A stretch of 64,000 bases of DNA from DATFCK01 sp963728975 (GTDB lineage Bacteria > Verrucomicrobiota > Verrucomicrobiia > Chthoniobacterales > UBA10450): the NCBI GenBank assembly GCA_963728975.1, contig CAVSMF010000001.1:1178001-1242000 (forward strand). Reading direction: 5' to 3'. Below, piece after piece: positions 15,704 through 26,600 of the stretch. The number at the start of each line of letters is the position of its first letter. Within the stretch, counting starts at the first letter, position 1. The translations under genes were made by a program, and so were the position numbers. The notes under the pieces are model-generated. The model was not told the DNA's origin. It worked only from the letters and a program-made list of their open reading frames with translations, and ran no database searches.

Positions 15704-16705
15704 TCACTTCCGCAGGAAGACAATAACAGCAAAAATTGCGTAAAGGGCGACCAGCAACGCGCCGCCGCTACGAAGCAATCCATGCCGACGGCTTGCCGCG
15801 ATGAGCGCGACCACTTTCATTCCGACCAACCACAGCGCGGCAAAGACGATTTGTGGCGAAGGTGCCGTGAAGCCTATCAGCACGGCCGGCAAGGCGATGC
15901 CGGCAATAACGTTCAGCGTGTTGCTGTTCAGAGATTCGCTGACCACCGCCGCGCCGCGGCCGTTGCGAGCGAGCTCCACCGCGGCGATGACGTTCGGGAT
16001 CGATGTCAACGCTGCCAGGATGAGCGTGCCGATCACAGCCTGGCTCACTCCCCATCGCTGGCCGAGTGACACAACCGAACGCACTGCGCCTATGCTCGAA
16101 CCGACGATCAGCGCTACTGTTATGACGACCCACATGGGATCGTACCAGGCGGCGCGCCGGGTCTTCTTTCGCCCGGATGAGTCGTGGTGGACATGGCCGA
16201 CGGCTACCTCCAAGAACTTCTTCGACAAAGAGGGAAGTTTGAGCCGCGCAATCTGCGCCGGGTGCATCGCTGTGAACGCCACGTACGGAGCCAGGACGAG
16301 GGCCAATAACGCCATGCTCGACCAGGCCGGAATCCATCGCAGCACTAACGCGACGAGTATAACGCTCACTACCAGACTCGTGCCGCCAGTGAACCAGAGA
16401 CCCTGCCGGCCAATTTGCACCCTGCCGGCAACCAGCGCGCTCAGGCCAAGTAAGCCGGCGAGATTGAAGATGTTCGAACCCAGCACGACACCAAGGCCGA
16501 TGTCGTGCTGCTTGAATGAGAGCGCCGCGAATGCGGTGCAAATCTCCGGCGCATCGGCTCCCAGCGCTGTGACAATGCCGAGCAAACCTTCCGAGAAGCG
16601 CAGCAAAGTACCGATGCGTTCCAAAGCCGCGGTGAGCCGGACACTCGCCCAGCACATCACGCCCACGGACCCGGCAAACATCGCCAAAATTGCCCCCATC
16701 CGCAT
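15704..16705 (-). CDS. Sodium/calcium exchanger family protein (CaCA superfamily)
   Basis: A 333-residue membrane protein with about ten helices. The two alpha-repeats that form the ion path are visible: GADAPEICTAFAALSFKQHD followed by GLGVVLGSNIFNLAG, and SIPNVIAAVELARNG followed by VSESLNSNTLNVIAG. The second repeat has N-x-x-x-A-x-E, with E retained for cation binding. Family members swap Ca2+ or another cation against Na+ or H+ across the inner membrane. A central hydrophilic loop (about 155-175, His/Lys/Arg rich) separates the halves. The neighbours give no further hint. Confidence 0.85.
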   Translation of the reverse strand: MRMGAILAMFAGSVGVMCWASVRLTAALERIGTLLRFSEGLLGIVTALGADAPEICTAFAALSFKQHDIGLGVVLGSNIFNLAGLLGLSALVAGRVQIGRQGLWFTGGTSLVVSVILVALVLRWIPAWSSMALLALVLAPYVAFTAMHPAQIARLKLPSLSKKFLEVAVGHVHHDSSGRKKTRRAAWYDPMWVVITVALIVGSSIGAVRSVVSLGQRWGVSQAVIGTLILAALTSIPNVIAAVELARNGRGAAVVSESLNSNTLNVIAGIALPAVLIGFTAPSPQIVFAALWLVGMKVVALIAASRRHGLLRSGGALLVALYAIFAVIVFLRK

Positions 16706-16956
16706 AGTGCGACGATGATTTCAGATTCACGCCGTGGCCAGCCGTAAAATTGTTAGCACGGCCGCCTGCGCCCTGGACATGACATGCGCCCCCGATTCGC
16801 CAACGACGGACGCCGAACTATCGGTAACAGCCGCCAGATACTATTTCGCTGCCGGGACGGATGGCACGCGCAAAATTCGCCGTTGTGCGGGATACGGCCT
16901 TCGGTGAATCGAAAGGCATTATTTCCACTTCCTTTTTCATTCTGTGCCTGTTTTCG

Positions 16957-17346
16957 TTAGGCAGCCGCCAGCTTGAGCTTCGGCTTGTCCAGTTTGCCAA
17001 TGACAGTCTCAAGCACGGCGGCGCTGATTGGCTTGGCCAGACATGCAGCCGCGCCGTTTGCATACGAGAGGGTCGCGGCGCGGTAGATGTCACTGGACGC
17101 TATCATCATGATCCGGAGCTCTGGGCGGCAAGTGTTGATCGCGCTCAGCAGCGTCATTCCACGGCAATCGTGATCGAGGTCGATGACCGCCAAATCCAGG
17201 TCTCGGAGTCGGCTGCGGATAATCTGAAGCGCCTCAGCAACATTTCGGGTAAATAGGACGGCCGAACCGTTTTTCCCCAAAGCTCCAGCCAAAAGATTTT
17301 CGAACGCGCGATCGCGCGTTGGCGGAAGAACAAGCCGCCCATTCAT
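16957..17346 (-). CDS. Stand-alone response-regulator receiver domain
   Basis: The 129-residue single-domain protein has a CheY-like fold: DLAVIDLDHDCRGMTLLSAI holds the phospho-acceptor region, MMIASSD the Ser/Thr switch end of beta-4, and CLAKPIS the conserved Lys-Pro of beta-5. The N-terminal acidic pair is replaced by 'ENLLAG', so metal binding may be impaired and it could be a pseudo-receiver. No kinase is nearby. It is divergent from the giant glucan synthase at 17618, with about 270 bases between them in which I see no gene. Confidence 0.75.
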   Translation of the reverse strand: MNGRLVLPPTRDRAFENLLAGALGKNGSAVLFTRNVAEALQIIRSRLRDLDLAVIDLDHDCRGMTLLSAINTCRPELRIMMIASSDIYRAATLSYANGAAACLAKPISAAVLETVIGKLDKPKLKLAAA

Positions 17347-17617
17347 TGGTTTCCTAGGTTAAGGCGGCCCTATTTTTACTTTTTCAAAAGTGATGAGCTT
17401 TGCTGTTTGTGTTAATGCCGTTTTGACCTGTTTCTTGTTCATAAACGGCCTTATTCCGAGAAGTTTCTTTCTATTTTAGCTCCAGAAATCGATCGTAATG
17501 TCTCCCCTTTGAAGGGCGCCACACCATTCCATTGTCCGCTCCGCAGATAGCCTGTCGCGGTCAGATCTGAATAATCACGTCGATGGCCGGAAGGCTATTT
17601 ATACCATAAGGTTTGAT

Positions 17618-20600
17618 ATGCGATTTCGGCGGAGGCAAGGCGATCACGTATTGGTCGTCGGCATCTTCCAGAACACGAAGACCGCGCGGACCGTGCTCAA
17701 AAATCTCCATCGGCCCGGGTTTCACCGTGCAGCCGCAATCTACTCTTCATCCACAAATCGTCTGCGCGTGGACGAGCATGGCATCTCGGCGATTGGCGCA
17801 GCGATCGCCGCTTCGGCCCTCGGAGTGGCCGTTGGCGCCATCTTTTTTTGGGAACGCGGAATGGTTACCCACTACCGGCCGGTCGAGGTTGCGTTGCTCT
17901 TGACTGCTTTAATGCTGGTCGGCGCTTTGGCCGGATGGCTCCTTGGGCGATTGGGTGAGCAGCACGTTGACGATGCGAGCCTGGCCCGTTGCACAAGCAC
18001 GATCCTGCCAGGTGAAACGGTGGTGCTGGCTGAAGTCAAAGCCAGCGAAACGGCACGCGTGGTCGCAATTTTGCGGGATGTGGAAACAGAGGCGCCGGTG
18101 ACGTTTGCGTTTCATTCCCCGCCGCCTTTCCGATTTGAATCAAGTGCACGACCGCTTGGCCATGAACTCCCCTCGGGCCAGCGGCTCGCGGAAAATGCGG
18201 CGCGCCTCGCCGGCGCGATCCCGATCGACCGCAAAGCGAAGCCGCGCGGGTCATCCTTTATGCGCCGGTTGCGCGAGATCGAGCAGGTGCTGGAATGGAC
18301 CAACGCGAGTCTCACGATGTCGGCCGAGGTGCACCACGCCTTTACGCTTTCGGCGGAGTGGCTGCTCGATAACGCCTATCTGATTCGGGAACAAGTGACC
18401 GATCTGCGCGAGAGCCTCCCGCAAAAATATTATGGCGAGCTGCCTCTCATCGCCAGCGGCCCCGAAGCGGGGTTGCCGCGGGTTTACCATGTGGCCTCGG
18501 AAATGGTGGCCGAGAGCGGCGGCGCCTTGGAGCCGGAGATCATCCGGAAATTCCTCGTCGCTTTTCAGGCGACTGCGCCGCTGGACATCGGGGAGCTCTG
18601 GGCCCTGCCGCTGATGTTGCGATTGCAGTTACTCGAACGCCTGCGTGCGGTCGCGATCCAGGTCGAGCAACAGCAAAGTCAGAGCGAGGAGGCAGACTTT
18701 TGGGCGAATCGGCTCATCACCGCCGTGCGCCACGGTTCGCCGCGGTTGCTCAGGGGAATGGAGGAACTGGTGGAACGATATCCCGAGCCGACGCCGCATT
18801 TTGCGAGCGAACTGGTGGCGCATCTCTACGACGAAGAGGCGGCGCTCCCGATGGTGAGCAGCTGGTTGGAACGCTCGCTCCGTGCACCGCTGCTCGAAGT
18901 GATTCAGCAGGAGCATCGGCGCCAGGCCGTGCAGCAGACGGCGCTTGCCAATGTGATCAATAGTTGCCGCCGCCTTGCCCACGTCCAGTGGCGGGAACTT
19001 TTCCAATCGATCAGTTGGGCGGAAAACGAGTTGGCGACCGATCCCGCGGGAGTTTATGACCGCCTCGATTTTGAGACCCGAGATCGATGCCGGGGCGCGG
19101 TGGAGGAAATCGCCCGCTGGTCGAAATGTTCGGAACAGCAAACGATCGACCAGGCGCTGGCTCTGGCCAAGGCCGCGGAGGACGAAGTCGCCCGGCATGT
19201 CGGCTATTATTTGATCGACGCGGGCCGGCCGGCGCTCGAGCGCGCGACGAAGGCCAGCGTTCCGCTCGCGGAATCTTTTCGACGATGGTTTCGCGCGCAC
19301 GCGGACGTGTACTTCGGAAGCATTTCCCTGCTCACTGTCGCAATGGTGGCAGTGCCTCTTTTTTTCGTTGCCGGAGCGGTTCATTGGTTGTCGCACGGGC
19401 TCTTCGCATTTCTGCTGCTCCTGCCCGCGAGCGAAGTGGCGGTGCTGGCCGTAAATTATTTCGTGACCTCGCTCCTCCCCCCGCAGGTTCTGCCCAAAAT
19501 GTCCTTCAAAGAAACAGGCATCCCCGATGATTGTCGCACGCTCGTGGTGGTCCCGACCTTGCTAACCACTCCGGCCGCTATCGAGAACGAACTCAATCGC
19601 CTCGAAATTCGTTACCTTGGAAATACGGATGCGAATCTGCGCTTTTCGCTTCTGACCGACTTTGCCGATGCACCGCGGGAGAGCATGCCGGAGGACGCAG
19701 AGTATATCGACATCGTCGCCCGCGGAATCGAGGAATTGAATCGCCGGCACGGGGCGGGGCGCTTCTTTCTTTTTCATCGCGGACGCACCTGGAGCGAGAG
19801 CGAGCAACGCTGGATCGGCTGGGAACGCAAGCGCGGCAAGCTCGAGCAGCTCAATCGATTTCTCATCGGCGAATCCGCGCCCGATCTGGAAGGATTCCTC
19901 TGCGCGGGCGATCGTGCCCAGCTCGAAGGCATCCGATTCGTCATCACCCTGGATGCCGATACCCAACTGTTGCGCGACACCGCCCGAAGATTGGTCGAAA
20001 CGCTGGCGCATCCACTGAATCAGGCGCGCCTTTCACCGGATGGCCGCCGCGTCATTCGCGGTTACACGATCATTCAACCGGGCGTCAGTGCATCGCTGCC
20101 GAGCGCGAGGGCGACCTGGTTCTCGCGCATCTTTGCCGATCCGCGTGGGATCGATCCTTACACCCACGCCGTCTCCGATGTTTACCAGGATTTGGTGGGC
20201 GAAGGCAGTTATCACGGCAAAGGCATCTACGACCTGCAAACGTTTCATCGCCTCTTGTCCGGACGATTTCCAACGGCACACCTGTTGAGCCACGATCTTT
20301 TGGAAGGCAGTTACGTCCGCGTGGGGCTGGCGACGGACATCGAGCTGCTGGATGTCTTTCCGAGCAGTTACATCGCGTGGTGGAATCGGCAGCACCGCTG
20401 GATTCGCGGTGACTGGCAAATCATCGATTGGCTGAAGCCGCGCGTGCCGCTGGGCCGCGGCAAGACCGAACCAAACCCGCTTTCGCCTTTCAACCGGTGG
20501 AAGATATTCGACAATCTGCGCCGCAGTCTGGTGCCGCCGGCGACGGTGGCCCTTCTCCTGGCGGGTTGGCTGTTCTCGCCTGCGCCGCTGTTGTGGAGCG

Positions 20601-23600
20601 GGCTCGTCGCGGGCCTGATGTTGTTGCCGGTACTGAATTCTCTCCTTGGCCTTCTGTTCCATCCGCCGCCGCCCGGGACGAGGTTTTGGCGCGAGCCGCG
20701 CGACCGCCTGCTGCGCTCGGTCTTTGCGATAATTTTTCTGGCAGATTACGCGGGCATGGCGCTCGATGCCATCGCTCGCGTCGTGTTTCGCCGAACCATC
20801 TCGCATCGGCTGATGCTCGAATGGGAAACGGCACAAGACGCCCGCCAGCGCGCAAAAAATCTGCAATGGCAGTTTGTCCTCAGAAGGCTTTGGATTCCCG
20901 CTGTTTGCATTCTCTTTTTCGCCGGCGCGGCCTGGCGGGGGCCAACGGCGATGGTGGCCGTGGCTCCGTTCCTTCTTTTGTCGGCACTCTTTCCGGTGGC
21001 GGTGATGGTGATTGATCGCCCGGCCAAGAGCTGGCGCGGCGGAATCCTAACGGCGGACGATCGTCGATTCCTGCGCGCGACCGCGCGACGAACCTGGAGA
21101 TACTTCGATGATTTTGTCGGACCTCAAACTTCCTGGTTGCCGCCGGATAATGTCCAGGAAACGCCAAAGCGGGAAATTTTTCTGCGCACGTCACCGACGA
21201 ATATCGGGCTCTGGATGTTGGCGACCGTGGCGGCCAATGATTTTGGCTACATCACAATCGACGATCTGGTGGCGCGCAACCTCGGCACGCTCGAAACAGT
21301 GGATAAGCTCGAGCGGTTCGAAGGTCATCTCCTTAATTGGTACGATCTGAACACGCTGGAGCCGTTGCATCCACGATATGTCTCGGCCGTGGACAGCGGC
21401 AATCTGCTCGCGAGCCTCTGGACTTTCGAGACGAGCTGCGATGAACTGGCGGCGCGACCCCTGCTCGATGCGAGCGCATTGCGCGGAATAGCCGACACGC
21501 TTGGCATTCTCCAGCAAATCGCTGCCAGACTGAAGGACACGGAACATCCGCCGGCGCTTCTCCGCTTGGTGGAATTGACAACGGCCCCGCCGGCTAGTCT
21601 GGAGGAAGTGATCCTGTGCATCCGGGAGGCCCGACAACCCGCACAGGATCTTCTGCTCCACTTCCACGGCCCGGAAACCGATCCGCGCGCTTATTGGGCC
21701 CGGCAAATCTCGAAGCAGGTCACGGGGTGGAATTCGGTCATCGACAAATATCTTCGGCCGGTGGAAATCCTGATGGCGCCGCCGGCACAATTGATGTCGT
21801 TAGGCGAAGCGGCCCACGAATCCCGGCGCGATGCACTCGCGGCCACCTTTTCGCTGCGCAACATTGCTGTCGAGGGCATTTCCGGGCTCGCCCCGCTGCT
21901 CGCTTTTCATGGGCGACAGGAGGACCAGGAGATTCCTCCCCCGGTGCGCGAGTGGCTCGATCTTCTCGTCACCGAGGTGGAGCATGCACGCCGGAGCGCC
22001 TCGGAACAGCTCGCGCAATTGGACGAATTGATCGCCCACTGCCAAAGACTGGAAGCCGGCATGGGACTGCGATTTCTCTACGATGAGGAAAGACGGATTT
22101 TCGCGATCGGATACCAGGTGGCGGAACGCCGGCTCGATACTTCGTTTTACGATCTCCTGGCGAGCGAAGCGCGCCTAACTAGTTTCCTGGCGATCGCGCG
22201 CGGCGACGTGCCGGTGGAACATTGGTGGGCTTTAAGCCGTCCCTATGGCTCAGCCTACGGGCGGCTGCCGCTTCTTTCCTGGAGCGGGACGATGTTCGAG
22301 TACTTGATGCCGCTCTTGTTCACCCAGATGCACGAGAATTCACTGCTCGATCGCGCCTGTCAGGACGCCGTGCGCTGTCAGGTCGCCTATGCCGGGCAAA
22401 ACAGCGTGCCGTGGGGCATGTCGGAATCCGCTTTCAGCGCGCTCGATCGGCACAACGTCTATCAATACCGGGCCTTTGGCGTGCCGGCGCTGGCTTTGAA
22501 GCGTGGGCAGGACGACGACTTGGTGGTGGCCCCCTATGCGGCTGCGCTCGCTCTCGGTGTGCAACCGGCCGCCGCCATGAAAAATCTGCGTCGTCTCGCC
22601 ACTGTGGCCGATTCCGCGCTGCTCGGCGACTACGGCTACTACGAGGCGATCGATTATTCGCGACGGAGCGAACCCGGGGGCGCGGCCGGCATCATTGTCC
22701 ACTGCTACATGGTGCATCATCACGGGATGTCGCTTCTCGCATACGATAACGCTTTGCACGACAATGTGATGCGGAGGCGGTTCCATTCCGATCCGCGCAT
22801 TCGCGCCACCGAACCGCTCTTGCACGAGCATATCCCGGAACAAATTCTGCCCACCACCCGCGAGGTCCATGAAGAGCGACCCCTGCTCCGGGCGATTCCC
22901 ACTGTCGACGCCGCCGTCATGGCGCAAACACCCGACATCTCCTCGCCGCGCATTCACCTGCTCTCCAACGGAACCTGCTCCGTCACGGTGACGAATTCCG
23001 GCGGCGGCTCGCTGCGCTGGCTGGATTTGGACGTTACGCGCTGGCACGCCGATACGACCTGCGACGTAGCGGGCCCGGTTTGTTATCTCCGGGATTTGGA
23101 AAGCGGAACGATCTGGAGCAACACCCATCAGCCGGTGCGATCTCCGGAACGCCGTTACACATGGAGTTTTACTCCGGACAAAGCGGAATTCCGGCGAAGG
23201 AGCGGACCATGCGAAACCATTACGGAAATTGCCGTCTCCGCGGAAGACGACGCGGAAATCCGACGCGTGACGCTGGTCAATACCTCGCGCAAAACGTGCC
23301 GGCTGGAGCTGACCAGTTACCTCGAGCTGGCGCTGGCGCCGCACCGGACGGATCGCGCGCATCCTGCATTCAATAAGCTCTTCATCGAGACCGAATGGTT
23401 GCCGCATTGCGAAACGCTGATCGCTCGGCGTCGCCTCCGCGCTCCCGACGATCAGCCCATCTGGGCCGCGCACCTCATGGTCGCCGAAGCCTCTACTTTT
23501 ATCGACTCGCCCGAGTTTGAAACCGACCGCGCCAAATTTCTCGGCCGCGGCCACACCCCGGAGAATCCGGCCGCAATCACCGGCAGCCTAACGAATAGCA

Positions 23601-26600
23601 TTGGAACCGTGCTCGATCCGATCTTCAGCCTGCGCCGGCGCGTCGCCCTCCAGCCTAACGAAAGGTTACAGTTTGCGCTTGTAACCGTGATGGCGGGCTC
23701 GCGCGAAGCGGTCATCGCCCTGGCCGAGCGTTACTCGGAGTTCCACACTTGCGCGCGCTCTTTTGAAACCGCCTGGACCCATTCCCAACTCGAGATGCGC
23801 CGGCTCCACATCCGTCCGGCCGATGTGCAAACCTTTCAACAACTGGCGGCCCTCATTGTTTTTCCGCGGGCCCAACTTAGACCGCCGCCTGCGCGTCTCG
23901 GCCGCCACACCGAGGGTCAGCGGGCGCTTTGGCGGCAGGGCGTTTCCGGCGATCTGCCGATTGTCGTCATTATGATCGCGCACCTCCGCGACATCGAAGT
24001 CGTGCGCGAAATTTTGACTGCGCATACCTTCTGGAATCTGCGTGGCTTAAAAGTCGATCTCATGCTCGTGAGTGAGGAACCCCCGAGTTATGACGAACCG
24101 TTGACCGCTCACCTGCGCCAGCTCACCGAAGCGCAGGCACACCTGACCGGTGTGGATCAACCCGGCGGCGTTTATCTTCGTTCGGCGACTAAAATTTCGA
24201 AGGAAGAGCTGATCGCGTTGCAGGCGGCTGCCCGGATGGTCTTGGTCGCCGCCCGCGGCACCCTGCGCCAACAACTTGCCGCCACCACACCCGTCGCTGC
24301 GAAACCGCAGCTGCTGGAGCCAGGCCGGGAGTTTCACGAAGAGCCCTCTGCGCCTCTGGCCTTCATGGAGCTGAAATACTTCAACGGCCTTGGCGGCTTC
24401 ACCGAGGACGGAAAGGAATTCGTCATCTATCTCGGTCCCGGCCGCCAAACCCCGCTTCCCTGGATCAACATCATGGCCAATCCGAAGTTCGGCGCGTTTG
24501 TTTCCGAGTCGGGCGCCGAATGTGTCTGGGGCCGCAACAGCCAGACCGATCGCCTCACCCCGTGGTTCAACGACCCGATCTCCGATCCGCCCGGAACCGC
24601 TATATATATACGCGATGACGACATCGGCGTCGTCTGGTCGCCCACGCCGCAACCGATTCGAGAGAAGGACGCCTATCGGGCGCGTCATGGTCAGGGTTAC
24701 ACCTCCTTCGAGCACAATAGCCACGCGATCGAACAACGGCTGCTCACCTTCGTCCCGGTCGATGACGCCGGCGGCCAGCCGGTGCGCCTCCAGCGGCTGC
24801 GCCTGCGCAACAGATCGTCGCGCCGGCGCAAGTTGACCGTCACCTCCTACGCCACGCTCGTTCTCGGATCCGATCCGGAGGAAACCGGCATGCATGTGGT
24901 CACGAAATGGGATTTGCAAAGCCAGTGCCTGTTCGCCCGCAATTCCTACAACCCCGAGTTCTGTGAATGCATCACTTTTGCCACTTCGACTCCAACACCT
25001 GCTTCGTTCACTGGTGATCGCGCTGTGTTCATCGGGCGTAACCGCTCGCTGCGTGATCCCGCCGCGATGGAGCACGAACGATTGACTGGCGACGTTGGAG
25101 CCGGCTTCGATCCTTGCGCCGCCGTGCAGGTCGTGGTCGAGATCGAACCGGACCACACCGCCGAGATAACTTTTCTCCTCGGGCAGACGGACGACGAAGA
25201 AAAAGCCCGCTCACTTGTGAACCGGTTCCGCGATCCCGCGAACGTCGAAGCCGCATTTCAGGAAACCAAGCGTTGGTGGGAGCGTCTCCTGAGCACGATC
25301 GAAGTGGAAACACCCGAACTTTCGACGAATTTTCTGCTCAACCGCTGGCTGGTTTATCAAACGCTCAGTTGCCGCCTCTGGGGCCGCACCGCTCTTTATC
25401 AATCGAGCGGCGCTTACGGCTTCCGTGACCAGTTACAAGATGTGATGGCGCTCGTGCACGCCGCGCCCGACATCGCGCGCAACCAGATCCTGCGCGCGGC
25501 CGCGCGGCAATTCGTGGAAGGCGACGTCCAGCATTGGTGGCATCCCGATTCAGGCGCTGGCGTGCGGACCCGTATCAGTGACGATCTTCTCTGGCTTCCC
25601 TTGGTCACGGCGCATTACGTCCGCACCACGGGTGATGCCGCCATCCTGGACGAAGCGATTCCATTTCTCGAAGGCAAAGAGCTTGAGCCGGAGGAAACGG
25701 AGAGCCTTTCCGTTCCGACCGTCTCCCATATGCAAGGCTCGCTGCTGGAACATTGCCGGCGCGCCCTCGCTCGCGCCGCCACCGCTGGTCCGCACGGTTT
25801 GCCGCTGATCGGAAGTGGCGATTGGAACGACGGCCTCAACCGCGTAGGCGTGGGAGGCAAAGGCGAGAGCGTCTGGCTTGCCTGGTTTGAGATTTGTGTG
25901 CTCGATGATTTCGCGGAGTTGCTCAGCCTCCGTGAGCAAGGCGAGGAAGCGCAAGCCTGCCGCGCCCGCTCCGCCGAGTTGGCGAAAAGAGTCGACGCTC
26001 AAGCGTGGGACGGAGCGTGGTATCGCCGCGCATACTTCGATGACGGCGCGCCTCTCGGATCGAGCGAAAATCTCGAAGCCCGCATCGATTCGCTCCCGCA
26101 AACCTGGGCCGCAATTTCCGGCGCCGGCGACTCCGACCGCGTCGAAGTCGCGCTGCAGTCGCTCGAGGAACATCTCGTTCGTGAAGCCGACAAGCTGATC
26201 TTGCTCTTCACTCCACCGTTCGACAAAACCGCCGCCGATGTTGGTTATATCAAGGGTTATCCGCCCGGCGTGCGAGAAAACGGCGGCCAATACACTCATG
26301 CCGCCACCTGGGTTCCCATGGCTTTCGCTCGCCGGGGAGATGGCGACAAAGCGGTGCGACTCTTGCGAATGCTGAATCCGGTCGAGCGTGCCCGGGAAGA
26401 CGAGGATCGCGAACGGTACAAGGTCGAACCTTACGTCATGGCGGGCGACGTTTACTCGTTAGCCGGCCACGTCGGCCGCGGCGGTTGGACGTGGTACACG
26501 GGCGCGGCGGCCTGGACCTATCGCGTCTGGCTGGAGGAGGTTCTGGGGTTCCGACGTCGCGGTGACAAGCTGACGATCAACCCGATCATCCCGAAAGATT

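Noticed and set aside
15768..16730. 320-codon minus-strand open frame overlapping the Ca2+/cation exchanger
   Set aside because: Different frame of the same strand as the exchanger, which has both alpha-repeats; the alternative reads as random Arg/Ala-rich sequence.
22340..23554. 404-codon minus-strand open frame inside the NdvB gene
   Set aside because: It lies wholly antisense to strongly conserved GT84-GH94 sequence, has no recognisable domain, and is a composition effect of high-GC coding DNA.
24600..24612. TATATATATA tract inside ndvB as a promoter
   Set aside because: It codes for Ile-Tyr-Ile in a conserved frame and is followed by no gene start.
24047..25156. 369-codon minus-strand open frame inside the NdvB gene
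   Set aside because: Antisense shadow with Arg/Asp/Gly-rich low-complexity composition and no motif.
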